Of a stretch of DNA of 64,000 bases, positions 11,213-22,015 are shown in pieces; positions within the stretch are counted from its first letter, which is position 1; each line of letters starts with the position of its first letter. The notes under the pieces are model-generated. The model ran no database searches and was not told where the DNA came from. It saw only the letters and a list, made by a program, of their open reading frames with translations. The DNA is from Tillus elongatus (lineage: Eukaryota > Arthropoda > Insecta > Coleoptera > Cleridae). The position numbers and the translations under genes are program-made. Location: positions 15,545,252 through 15,609,251 of the forward strand of contig OZ023265.1 in assembly GCA_964006375.1 (NCBI GenBank), read 5' to 3'.

Positions 11213-14158
11213 TCAAAAATCAAAATCGACAATATGCCTCGCCTCATTTCTCGTCATTGTCGTGAGCCACACCCTCAAGTGGTTCCTGAATCTTCTCAGC
11301 AAGACACATTCTCTTAGTGACTGAGGGATCAAGTTATATAATTTTTGCCCTATGTAAATATGGCTTCGCTGACCAATTCCTTTCCTACACCTATCCTTTC
11401 TGCACTGATTTATCTGCCTGGTCTCATATCGGTGCTCCGGAAAGGTCAGCTCATCTGCGTGTTTATAACGCTCCGCCAGTGCCGCTTGAAAGTACAGTCT
11501 TCTACAGTCGAGAACGCCAGCCTCCCTAAAAAGTTCTTCACTAGGGTAGGTTAAAGGTTTGCGGTACATTATCTTGAGTACCCATTTTTGCACAACATCT
11601 AATCGTCTATATAAGTTTTGTCTTACTCCACCCCAACCAACTATTCCGTAAGCCAGCTGGGACTGTACCAGTGAATAATATAAGATCTTCATTTCCCTGG
11701 TGTTTAGATATTCCCTCAGGAACCTAAACTTGTAGAGTAAGGATCTGACCCTGCCCACAATTTGATCCACTTGCCTGCCCCACCTTAGGTGTCTATCTAT
11801 TATGATGCCCAGGTATCGAATACTTTCCGCTTGATCTATTCTAAGAACCTTTTGGGTCTCTGTTTTGATCATCAGCGGGTCATTGTCCGGTAATGTATTG
11901 CTGTACGTTGAGAATGGCAAAAATTTGGTCTTTTCCTGATTAACTGTTAAGAAGTTTTCGTTGAACCAGTTAAGAACCCTGGCAAACTCTCCTTGTGCTT
12001 TTTGCTTGACACCGTCCCAAGTTCGATCACTCCAAAATATCACTGTATCATCTGCATAGCTCATGATTTCACCTTCACAGTCCAAGGACAGTAGGTCATT
12101 TATATAGAGGTTGAACAAGGTAGGCCCAAGAACACTACCCTGTGGAACTCCGCAGCCAACCTGCCGATCGTCACTGTATACATCCTCTATCCGAACCCGC
12201 TGCTTCCTTCCAGACAAATAGCTTTCCATTAGCCTTAATGTGATCCCTCTGACCCCGCAAGCCTCCAACTTTTCCAGGAGAATACGATGGTCAACGGTGT
12301 CGAAGGCCTTGGCTAAGTCTACAAAGACGCATACTGATGGTTTACCTGCATCCAAGGCCTTGTAGATGTTTGCAGTTAAGCAAGCGATGGCATCGCTGGT
12401 TGACTTAGTCTCGCGAAAGCCATACTGCCTTTCAGATATGACCCTATGTTTGTCAAAAAATGCGATTAGTCTACTCTTCAGTGCCATTTCTACAATCTTG
12501 GCCATTGTGGTGATTAAAGTAATCGGCCTATAGTTAATCATATCTAATACGTCGCCTGCCTTAAAAAATGGTTTTACAATTCCTATTTTTAGGTGTGCCG
12601 GAAAGTCGCCAGTCTCAATAATTTTATTTAAGAGGTGAGTCAACGGTTTAACAACAAATGCAGAATTTTCTTTCAATACCTCAGCCGCTATTCCATCGTG
12701 CCCTGGGGTCTTTCGTGGCTTTAGCTCCTTTATAATTTTTTCCACCTCTTCCTCTGTTGCCGGTTTCATATATATTGAATTTTCAACACGGGTAATGTTG
12801 AACCCACAATTGTCTGTATTTCCCTGAATTTTGCTAGCCAGATTTTTGCCCACTGATGAGAAATAGGCATTAAAACTACTCGCTATCTCAAAGTTCGTGC
12901 CCACCACTGTTCCATTCTCTGTTCTTATTTGGGCAATTGTTTTAGAACTCTTTCTGCGAACCTTACCGCACAGGTTGTTAACACATCTGTAAAGCTGACC
13001 GCTGTCGGACCCGTTCAGCTCCACCTGCTTTCGAAAGTGACTGATCTTAGCCTTCTTGACCAAGGAGTTCAGCCTATTACGGTACAGTTTATACTCCTCC
13101 ATCAGCCCGTTCTCCCCTGGATATCTAAGACACCTCTTGTACAGCTCATTTTTGCGCTGTATTGATTTTATGAGACCACTTGTAATCCAGTCCTTGTCCC
13201 CTCGTCGTCTTCCATCCACTCTACGTCTCGTTGTACACTCGCTCAGATTCTTTTGTATCCTTACAGATAATTCTCTTGCCATAACATCAACATTGTCAAG
13301 ACGATAAAACTCTTCCCAGTTTTCCCGCTGCATCAATGACTTCAGCCTTTTATGATCAACAAATGTTCGATAGCATGCCTTAGTGTTTGCAAGCTCATCA
13401 ACTCTTTCGACTTCAATATCCAAAATAATAGGGAAATGGTCTGTAATATCACATTCAAAAATTAGCGAGATAATCTTATTCGGCTCGCGAGTCTTGACAA
13501 ACATGTGATCAATGCACGACTTACTTTCCTTTTCGATTCGTGTGAAGTTGTTTATGTATGATTTATATCCAGCCGCACTCATGACGTTCAAGTATTGGTC
13601 CACATAGTCCGTCTGTGCCTTAATATTCACATTCATGTCTCCCACTATAATAGTAAAGTCACGATTTGGCAGGAGGCCCAAAAATCTGGCCAAGTCATCG
13701 CTAAGCGTACTCACGCAAATGTCGTGTAACCTATAGATAGCTACAACGGTATATCTCTTACCCCTGTGTGTAAAGTCCACCTTAATTGGTTTCAGAAGGC
13801 CCACATTTACAATTTCGTACTCAAATTCTATCCCCTCCCCGACATATACAACCACCCCATCATTCCTATTAATGGTGCTGCCATTGTACAGTAATTTATA
13901 ACCCGGCAACTGGTGGCATGTCAGGTCATGAATACAAAATGTTTCAGTAAGAACAATAAAGTCAAACGAGTCCTCGAACTGTCCCAAGAACACACACAAT
14001 TCATCAAAATTTTTAACCAAACTTCTTATGTTCAAATGGAAAAATCTCAAACTCCGACCCCCACCCGGTATACAAGTCTTGTATTCATACATATTGTCCA
14101 CCACCATAGTATCCACCAGTTCGCTCTGCAGGTCTCTATCGTACTGCTCCATTGCCAT
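11213..14158 (-). CDS. LINE ORF2: APE endonuclease and reverse transcriptase, intact
   Basis: 981 residues. Endonuclease about 36-250: RFFHLNIRSLVKNF, VLTETFC, GDMNVNI (about 172), SCIDHMFVK, DITDHFPI, so all catalytic motifs are present. RT about 470-760: KPRKTPGHDGIAAEVLKE, INYRPITLITTMAKIVE, FVDLAKAFDTVDH (motif A Asp), GVPQGSVLGPTLFNLYINDL, MSYADDTVIF (catalytic YADD near 700), SIRYLGIIIDRHLRWG. A thumb and C-terminal domain follow, with no RNase H visible. The product nicks the target DNA and primes reverse transcription of the element RNA. The complete frame and motifs suggest recent insertion. Confidence 0.88.
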   Translation of the reverse strand: MAMEQYDRDLQSELVDTMVVDNMYEYKTCIPGGGRSLRFFHLNIRSLVKNFDELCVFLGQFEDSFDFIVLTETFCIHDLTCHQLPGYKLLYNGSTINRNDGVVVYVGEGIEFEYEIVNVGLLKPIKVDFTHRGKRYTVVAIYRLHDICVSTLSDDLARFLGLLPNRDFTIIVGDMNVNIKAQTDYVDQYLNVMSAAGYKSYINNFTRIEKESKSCIDHMFVKTREPNKIISLIFECDITDHFPIILDIEVERVDELANTKACYRTFVDHKRLKSLMQRENWEEFYRLDNVDVMARELSVRIQKNLSECTTRRRVDGRRRGDKDWITSGLIKSIQRKNELYKRCLRYPGENGLMEEYKLYRNRLNSLVKKAKISHFRKQVELNGSDSGQLYRCVNNLCGKVRRKSSKTIAQIRTENGTVVGTNFEIASSFNAYFSSVGKNLASKIQGNTDNCGFNITRVENSIYMKPATEEEVEKIIKELKPRKTPGHDGIAAEVLKENSAFVVKPLTHLLNKIIETGDFPAHLKIGIVKPFFKAGDVLDMINYRPITLITTMAKIVEMALKSRLIAFFDKHRVISERQYGFRETKSTSDAIACLTANIYKALDAGKPSVCVFVDLAKAFDTVDHRILLEKLEACGVRGITLRLMESYLSGRKQRVRIEDVYSDDRQVGCGVPQGSVLGPTLFNLYINDLLSLDCEGEIMSYADDTVIFWSDRTWDGVKQKAQGEFARVLNWFNENFLTVNQEKTKFLPFSTYSNTLPDNDPLMIKTETQKVLRIDQAESIRYLGIIIDRHLRWGRQVDQIVGRVRSLLYKFRFLREYLNTREMKILYYSLVQSQLAYGIVGWGGVRQNLYRRLDVVQKWVLKIMYRKPLTYPSEELFREAGVLDCRRLYFQAALAERYKHADELTFPEHRYETRQINQCRKDRCRKGIGQRSHIYIGQKLYNLIPQSLRECVLLRRFRNHLRVWLTTMTRNEARHIVDFDF

Positions 14159-14423
14159 TCTTAAAAATAAAACCCTACAATAACAGAATAAAGCCTTAAT
14201 ACTAACCTAGATATAGCTGCAATACAAATCACGAAAAATTACACGTTCGCAACGTTTCACTTTACAATTATATACAGATCTGAAAGAAAACCAACACAGC
14301 ACAGTCAAAATTAGACGAATATAACACTTATGACTTATAAGATACCAAAAATATATGTCTCCAAAATTCAAGCACAGTTCCCAATTGTATTAAAGCAATT
14401 ACCAAAAGATAACAAGGAAAAAA

Positions 14424-15287
14424 TTATTTAAACCTGTTTGTCGTTCTCTTCTCAGCCTGTTTAGGTACGTTGGAACTCGCAGAGTCGCTTCTCAACACCT
14501 TTCTGCTCCTCTGGCTGGCGATAGACTTTGGTGTATTTGTCCGAACACCCTCGGTCACCTCCCCGACATCTCCACTGGTCTTAACATCCGGTGTTGGTGG
14601 TGCACTGCTCGACTTCGCCTGTACCGCTTCCTCCTCTGTTTCGTCTGCTATTTCAGCCAGCTCACCAGGCTTATATATCTTACCATTCACATGCAAAAGC
14701 CCTCTCTTCATAAACGCATTGTATTTCTTCTCCCTTGCTAACTTCAAATGTCTGCGCAGGATTCTTTGGTCTTCTAATTCCTTTGCAGTGCAATCATTCC
14801 TTATAAATATATTTGAGCCTTTTAGTTTACTGGCATTATTTAGAATATGTCTCTTTACCGCATATGAGTTTAGTTCCACAACTATGGGTTTGTCGAGCTT
14901 TTTTCCCACTGTATATGCGTCACTGATCAATGTTGGATTCACTTCTACCCCAATACTAGTTCTCAGCTTACTCACAACAAATTCTATTAATGAATCTTGT
15001 CTATACTCGACCTCCCTTATTCCAAAAATGAGAATGTTATTTTTCTTCTGTTTCTTCTCCAAAATTTCAATTCTTGTCTTTAGAATCTGATTTTCTTTTT
15101 CCAACAAAGATATTCTGTCGTTCGACTCAGCAATGTTCTTTCCCAACGAAGTTTCTAGGTTTGCTATCAGTTTTTTTAACTCTACCAGTAACTCATTATT
15201 TGTTAATTGGGTATTAGGATCCTGCATTATCTTCACTGCCTTACAAAAGTATGAGAGTGTTAACAACAATATCTGTCCACTTTTCAA
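14424..15287 (-). CDS. LINE ORF1: coiled-coil/RRM-like RNA-binding protein
   Basis: 287 residues. A predicted coiled coil spans about 30-80 (heptad-rich NDRISLLEKENQILKTRIEI), then an L1-ORF1p-like RRM/C-terminal region (NNILIFGIRE; VKRHILNNASKLKGSNIFIR; AREKKYNAFMKRGLLHVNGK), then a Ser/Thr/Lys-rich tail. Family role: forms trimers or multimers and chaperones element RNA. It is followed by ORF2 after 265 nt, suggesting reinitiation or a separate start. Confidence 0.75.
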   Translation of the reverse strand: MKSGQILLLTLSYFCKAVKIMQDPNTQLTNNELLVELKKLIANLETSLGKNIAESNDRISLLEKENQILKTRIEILEKKQKKNNILIFGIREVEYRQDSLIEFVVSKLRTSIGVEVNPTLISDAYTVGKKLDKPIVVELNSYAVKRHILNNASKLKGSNIFIRNDCTAKELEDQRILRRHLKLAREKKYNAFMKRGLLHVNGKIYKPGELAEIADETEEEAVQAKSSSAPPTPDVKTSGDVGEVTEGVRTNTPKSIASQRSRKVLRSDSASSNVPKQAEKRTTNRFK

Positions 15288-15549
15288 TGTGACACAGTAT
15301 ACATGTATTTATCAATCAAGAAAAATGCTTATCACTAGAAGAAATTTTTAAGTTTCCTGATGTTATTTACTTAAAGATACTATTGTTACAAAGTAAATAC
15401 CTGTCTATATACAACCATAGACGTACCGTGACAACAAGGGCACTTAACTTTACACACTGTACTTTTTTCAAATTTCAATTACGCCTAGATACAGAGGAAG
15501 CTGCGCTTATCTACAGGAACCAAACACACACAGCCTTTCTTTAAATTTT

Positions 15550-15889
<340 letters not shown>

Positions 15890-16176
15890 AGAAATAAACA
15901 GAATTATTGACAAGACTAAATAAAAAAACCATACACATGAAAAAATGATCAAACAAATAAGAAACAAAGTCACACATAACAACATAAGAATAGCAAAAAC
16001 AGATCCAAGCGACGTACTAATAGCAATAAAAACACAGGACTATATAGAAAAAACAAACACTTTCCCACCCAACGAAAAAATTCCAAAATCAAATATTAAA
16101 CATCATAAAAAAACACAAGACAATATTCAACCAAAAAACAACACATTATTATAACAACAACCCTAAAGCACCACCA

Positions 16177-16476
16177 ATGACAGGAATAATAAAAATACAC
16201 AAAACGGGATACCCAATAAGACCACTCATCAACTTCAAAGAGGCACCCTCATACAAAATAGCAAAAGAAATGGACCAAGTACTAAAACAAGAACTACAAC
16301 TAGAAAACAAATTTAACATAAAAAACTCCATAGAGCTAGTGCATAAACTAGAAAACATAAACATGGACAAAAACACAAGACTTGCCTCATTTAACATAAC
16401 AAATATGTACACCAATATACCAATTAACGAAACTACACATATAATCGAAAATAAAATGCAAAATAACAACAAATAA
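16177..16476 (+). pseudogene. Penelope RT, N-terminal part
   Basis: 99 residues covering fingers to motif A (SFNITNMYTNIPINETTHII). The motif A Asp is replaced by Asn and the frame breaks at 16476. Confidence 0.7.
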
Positions 16477-16565
16477 CACAAATCAGCGAAATATTAAACA
16501 TCATATTAAAACAAAATTACTTTGAGTTCAACGGAGGATACTACATCCAAGAAGACGGACTACCA

Positions 16566-17078
16566 ATGGGATCTCCACTATCAAGCATCATGGCAGAAAT
16601 ATACATACAACAGTTAGAAGATAAAATCAACACCATCATAAAAGAGACAGACCCAAACATCAAATGGATAAGATACGTCGATGATATATTAATAATATAC
16701 GACAATCAAAAAACCAACATAGACAATATCCTTAAAAAAATCAACAACAACATAAAATTTACAATAGAAAAAGAATCAAACAACACCATAAACTTCCTAG
16801 ACTTAACACTAATCAGAAAAGAAAACCATATTGAATATAAAATATACAGAAAACATACACCAACAGACATCACTATACCTAAACATTCACTACACTCACA
16901 CAAAATGGCCGTTTACAGATACTTAATAAACAGAATGCTAAATGTACCACTCCATAACGACGAACGAGAAAAGGAGTACAACATCATAATACAAATAGCA
17001 GGAAGAAATGGATACAACAACAAAACAATAGAAAAGCTAGTAAAACAAATCAAAAACAAACAAATCAACAAAACCTAA
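16566..17078 (+). pseudogene. Penelope RT, palm and thumb
   Basis: 170 residues from MGSPLSSIMAEIYIQQ through RYVDDILIIYDN (intact YVDD) and HSHKMAVYRYLINRMLNVPL, a typical Penelope thumb. The true frame opens upstream at 16482. Confidence 0.75.
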
Positions 17079-17241
17079 AACAAAACACCAAAAACAAACA
17101 CAAAATACACAACATAACTTATAACCATCACATCAAAAAACACAAACACTCAAACAATATGATTAAAAAAGGAGCTATAAAACTAATAACAAAATAATAA
17201 ACAAAATAAATAAAAACAAGAACACAACCCACATGAATTAA

Positions 17242-17732
17242 GCGGAATATATCAAATAGAATGTAACACATGCAATAAAAAATATATAGGGATGACTAAA
17301 AAATTAATAGAATCAAGATTCAAGGAACATATAACAGCATTAGATAAAATCCACATACCTAGCTACAAATCAAACGTAGCTACACACATTCACAACACAA
17401 AACACCAAAAACCAGACATCACCCAATTACAACTAATGAAACATGTTAAAGACCACAAAAAAATGGAAATCTGGGAACAATACACAACATTCAACAAACA
17501 AACAATAATAAAAAAATTAACGCCAGAACAAATCCAAGTACAAACATTTAAACAAAACTTAATAAAGGCCATGCAAATAGAGAAACTATCAAACCACAGT
17601 GATCAAGACAGGAGGCCGATACACACGACACAGTCGGAAGGCACAACCAATCAGAAAACAGTAAACCGACCAATAGAAACTCACGGCGCAAGCGCCACGT
17701 ACAATCTCAGACGTCAGTCAGTAGCGTGCTGA
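17242..17732 (+). pseudogene. Penelope GIY-YIG endonuclease domain
   Basis: GIYQIECNTC...KYIGMT, then SRFKEH (conserved Arg) and a C-terminal helix-rich part. It cuts target DNA for retrotransposition in this family. It is separated from the RT by stops at 17079-17240. Confidence 0.7.
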
Positions 17733-17768
17733 TGTTGAACCGGGACGGTTCGAAACTGCAGTCCACGC
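17724..17768 (+). ncRNA. Hammerhead ribozyme motif (type I, minimal) at PLE 3' end
   Basis: Stem I GCGTG (17724-17728) pairs with CACGC (17764-17768). Core CTGATG (17729-17734). Stem II GAACC (17737-17741) pairs with GGTTC (17747-17751) around a 5-nt loop. GAAA is at 17752-17755. Stem III is two pairs (AC/GT) with TGCA loop, then cleavage triplet GTC (17761-17763). One core base departs from consensus (A9 is T at 17735, with one extra T). Self-cleaving hammerheads with tiny stem III are known in Penelope-like elements. Confidence 0.72.
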
Positions 17769-17801
17769 AAACCAATAAAAGTGATTACAATGTATTGCAA
17801 T

Positions 17802-18299
<498 letters not shown>

Positions 18300-18363
<64 letters not shown>
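18300..18363. repeat. (TA)n microsatellite
   Basis: TA tract between the MITE and a T-element right half. Confidence 0.95.
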
Positions 18364-18365
<2 letters not shown>

Positions 18366-18480
18366 GAAACTGACCCCGGATATGGGTTCTAGAGGTCTTA
18401 GTATGCACTTATTTAAAGAAAGTTTTTAAAAATTCAAAAGTCTGGATCTCCCCATTAGTGAATTAGTAAATGTTTTTTAC
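18364..18480 (+). repeat. T-element right half
   Basis: GAAACTGACCCCGGATATGG and the following text match the region right of the (TA)n in other copies. It ends near TTAGTGAATTAG. Confidence 0.6.
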
Positions 18481-19057
18481 GAAAGCTCTCTAAAAATAAA
18501 CTGCTGCATTCCCAAACTAGCTGTGATTATGACAATCAAGCCAACATTCTGCTTCATTATAACTAAATTATTACTTCGCTGGGTTATTTGGACTCGGATG
18601 TTGGTTAACATGCCTTAATTTGGTGGTTTTGGTGATGTATTCTGACAATATTTGCCTAAAGAACCGGTGACGTTGTTACCTTGTATTTTAGAGGTATTCT
18701 ATAGAATCGTACTTCATTAAATTGACTTTACTGCATCAGGCTTCAAGAGTTAGTGTTTAAAACCAGCTTATGCATATTTAAATCAAGTCATTAATTCCAA
18801 AACCCCTGTTTTAATGTAATGCAAACTTTGCATGATTCAAACAAAAAACAGCGCTTGTTTTAAACAAACATACACGTTAGCTTCTAATCCACACACAGGC
18901 GTAATTTATATCTTCACTTGATCTAACACAAGAGACACGGCAAGAACCATTAAACTGATGCTAATCTAGTAACGCAACTTTGTTATTAAAAGTACGCGAT
19001 TGAAAAATTTTAATTCGTTGCAATTATCTGTCACGAGACTGTATTCACATAACACGC
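18481..19057. other. Unassigned AT-rich DNA
   Basis: No feature recognised. Confidence 0.5.
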
Positions 19058-19280
19058 ATGTGCTGGAATGACAATCTAGATTCTATTACGATATTTATGT
19101 TACAAAAAGTTCATAAATTATACAGTACTGCGAGGCATTTGTAGAAAAAAATTTAATAGCTTCATTAAGGGAAAGATTTATTGTGGTAGATATAAATCTG
19201 TTTCATTGTCGCAATAGCTTGTAACAATCCGATTATGACAATTAGTTATGCCAAGGTGTTATCTGTAATTCCGTAATGTT
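19058..19280 (+). repeat. 220-bp dispersed repeat, copy 1
   Basis: Nearly identical to 26676-26899 (for example AATCTAGATTCTATTACGAT, GTCGCAAT, TATGCCAAGGTGTTATCTGT). No inverted ends or coding were seen. Confidence 0.75.
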
Positions 19281-19492
19281 TTTTTTTTAATATATTATGG
19301 TGATTTGAGTTCCCAAAGTGTGCTTATCAGTGCTCATCACTGGTTCCAATCGTCACTTAACCTTGCGTTAGTCGCGCCTAGAAAGTTTAGAGGTTGGTCG
19401 CGCGTGTATCTGACAGATACGTTGGCATTTTCAGGTTTGAAAAAAATACGAAATTCCAAATGTGTTCATTTGAACACACATTAGCATTGGAA

Positions 19493-19795
19493 AAAAGTCT
19501 GGACGCAGCAAGTGCGTTATTGCAGTGAATTTTTATAAAAATGCTTTGAATATCAAATATGTCTTTTTAATGCAAGCAGTCATCAATTCGGTTACTGGTA
19601 TAACCTATATAGTAGAAACAATTTGCCATAACTTATTGTTTGAAAATGTAAAAAAAAATATTTCCGACAATAAATTTTAAATGTTGGTTTCCTAGCCAAC
19701 AAACCTTAGGTTAATAGCAAATTGAGTTACTTGCATTTGAAGCATTTAATGAAAATTTGCTACCAAAACGCACTTACTACGTCTTGTTTTTTTTT
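19493..19795. mobile_element. GACGCAGC-type MITE, complete copy
   Basis: Ends GACGCAGCAAGTGCGTTATT (19502) and CTACCAAAACGCACTTACTA (19760), bordered by A and T runs. The interior includes GGTTACTGGTATAACCTATA, shared with copies at 29540 and 39960. Confidence 0.65.
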
Positions 19796-20420
19796 CTTAC
19801 AAACATATTTCGATAAAAAATGCAATAAAATAAGGATGTTCGAAAAAAAATTGTAGGGATCACCAACGACTTATGGGCCAGCCAATGATTGTCAAAATAA
19901 TTTTATAAGATGCAGCTCAAGACACCCTATAATGAACTTATACAATTTTTTCTCGTCTCTAGTATAATAATAATTATATTGAGCTTTACCGTGGAAATGC
20001 GTCACCCTGTATATATGTAAACACATCAAAACTGAACGTAAACCCGGATATGGATTCCAGGGGGGCTAGTTTGCGCTCATTTGAAGAAATCTTTTTAAAA
20101 TTCTAAAGTCGCGGTCTCCTCATTGACGAATTTTTTGTACGAAAATTAGCTAAAAATTATGGACTGTTAAACCATAAACTTAACTAAAACTACCGCCAAA
20201 CCATCAGAGAGAAAATAACTAACCTGTTGCATATCAGTCCTTTTTGTAAAACTTCGATCCTTTATATGTGTTGATAAAACATAACAAACACCGTTTAGTC
20301 CACCCACTAACATTAATAAATGAATAATTTGCACTTGTATATAAAAATTCCCCCAATAAAACAAATAATTTGCCAACTCAAACAGATAAACAAATAAACA
20401 ATCTAATACCATACGATAAA
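19796..20420 (+). repeat. Linker plus T-element part (composite)
   Basis: 19796-20020 is the inverted form of the linker at 39550-39750 (TATTGAGCTTTACCGTGGAA). 20020-20230 matches T-element borders (GGATATGGATTCCAGG, TAAACCATAAACTTAACTAA). There is no TA tract in this copy. Confidence 0.55.
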
Positions 20421-20529
20421 CGTCACTTACAGCGTCTAACAGACCTGCGCAATAATATCAAATGTTTTGTTGCCAGGCAACGACATACTAGATCTCATAT
20501 AAGCCAGGTTTGCCAGTGTCAATGAAACA

Positions 20530-20810
20530 CGGTGATATTAAAAATAAATGTTTCAAATTTAAATAACTCAATTTTCTGTAAACCTAGAAAGCTGAGTTTT
20601 GGCAAATTGTTAGGTCTTTCCCAAAGCAATATATACACCAAATTTCACAGAAACATCTTTGTAATTTTCGGAGAAAAAATTTTGTTTCGAAAGAAAACAC
20701 AAATTTTTTCTGGCCAACGAACACATTCAAGCTATTAATAAACGAAAGGCATCTGCCGAGTTTGATCAAAATCGGTTAATTATTTTTTGAGTTATCGGTT
20801 GGATACATAC

Positions 20811-20880
<70 letters not shown>

Positions 20881-21012
20881 ATGTAAATTCGAAACTGACC
20901 CCGGATATGGGTTCTAGGGGCCCAAATTCGCGCTCATTTGCAAAAATTTTTGCAAGGTCTCACCATCGATACCTCTCTATTAGTGATTTTTTAAAAATAA
21001 AAATTCACTAAT
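20530..21012 (+). repeat. T-element copy with (ATAC)n(TA)n
   Basis: Left half from about 20555, (ATAC)5 then (TA)n at 20804-20876, right half GATATGGGTTCTAGGGGCCC to TCTCACCATCGATACC. It adjoins the piggyBac relic. Confidence 0.65.
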
Positions 21013-21019
21013 AGAAGAA

Positions 21020-22015
21020 ACAAAATATTGAAACTAAAAATAGCTATTTAATTATTTAAACACAATCTGTACAAATATTTTTACAGTGTTCAAGGCACAA
21101 AGGTTTTAAACATTTTATACACAAAAATTTGGTGAGACGGGATTTGGTGAATAGCATGTGCTACATCTTTTTTCTTTTTCTGGGCATATTTTCATTTTCA
21201 TGAGACACCGAAGGCAGGTCATTTTCAGGAGCGGCACCCGGTAAAATTTCTACGTCTGTCACTTGTCGCCTTTGGAACAGTGGTTCCGTTAACTGCTTAG
21301 CCAGTAAATGTGAAAAAGGTTTTCTACTTTTGATCTCGTTGTCGTTACCAACAAAAATTATTTGCGAATTTATTCCACAAATATTCAACATAGAAAAAGA
21401 CACCACCATCGAACAGCGTTTTGTATTTTGAACATTTTATCGACAGTGTCTTCTCCACCTTTAGTTTTATTATAAAAAGTTATTATGTCCGGTTTCTGTT
21501 GTTCACCCGTTGATAAATCTATGTTATTATCAAAATGCATACTTGATAATAAAACAACATTTTTATTCGGTTTTGGTACATACGAGCCATAGTACAGTCT
21601 TTCTGAAAACCGAACACACTAGATGAAATATTTCGCTGTTTAATATTTTTCATTGCACTATATATTTTTCAAGGTACCTACAACGGATAGTTTTTTCTGT
21701 CTAAGGTCTTTCACTAAATCATAGCTTGTGAGCCAGTTGTCAATGGTGATGTTGCGGCCAGAATTATAAATAGGAGTAGAAAGTCTCTTTACCACATCAA
21801 CTGGTTTATTTGTTTATGGCATATGGACCTTCTGGTTGTTGCCCAGCATATATCTCCATATTATAGGTATCATTTAATTTTTGAACACTTTTTTTGTCAT
21901 TTGTTTTCTGGTATTGAATTTCATAGCCTACTATCCTCAAAACGGTTTTTCTCAAAAATGTCAGTGTAATTACAAGATTTCTCAAGCATGTCGTACATCA
22001 TTGGAAAGCTCTTTT
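21020..22015 (-). pseudogene. piggyBac transposase, C-terminal relic
   Basis: Minus strand: NITIDNWLTSYDLVKDLRQK, VLLSSMHFDN, KPDIITFYNKTKGGEDTVDK and MFKIQNAVRWW occur in several frames (conserved DDE_Tnp_1_7 catalytic region including the GGVD/GGED-type Asp). Then the frame 21409-21161 (NICGINSQIIFVGNDNEIKS, FSHLLAKQLTEP) and a Cys-rich C-terminal finger (CSTCY...KCLKPLCLEHC) follow across frameshifts. The N-terminal half is missing where the Penelope-like element begins near 22016. Confidence 0.75.

Larger units (their letters stand above)
10577..15540 (-). mobile_element. Near full-length non-LTR retrotransposon with two intact ORFs
   Basis: Minus strand: about 250 bp of 5' UTR, ORF1 (15287-14424), a 265-nt spacer, ORF2 (14158-11213), about 640 bp of 3' UTR, an AATAAA and a (TAT)n tail at 10577-10592. 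Both ORFs are uninterrupted, unlike every other LINE here. The ORF1 type (coiled coil plus RRM-like domain, no zinc knuckle) and the short-repeat tail differ from Jockey/BS copies. Clade assignment (CR1/L2-like or Daphne-like) is tentative. The 5' end near 15540 abuts a (TA)n tract. Confidence 0.8.

Noticed and set aside
14470..15090. 206-codon plus-strand frame opposite LINE ORF1
   Set aside because: Antisense shadow of ORF1, hydrophobic-rich as expected from the reverse complement of a coiled-coil gene.
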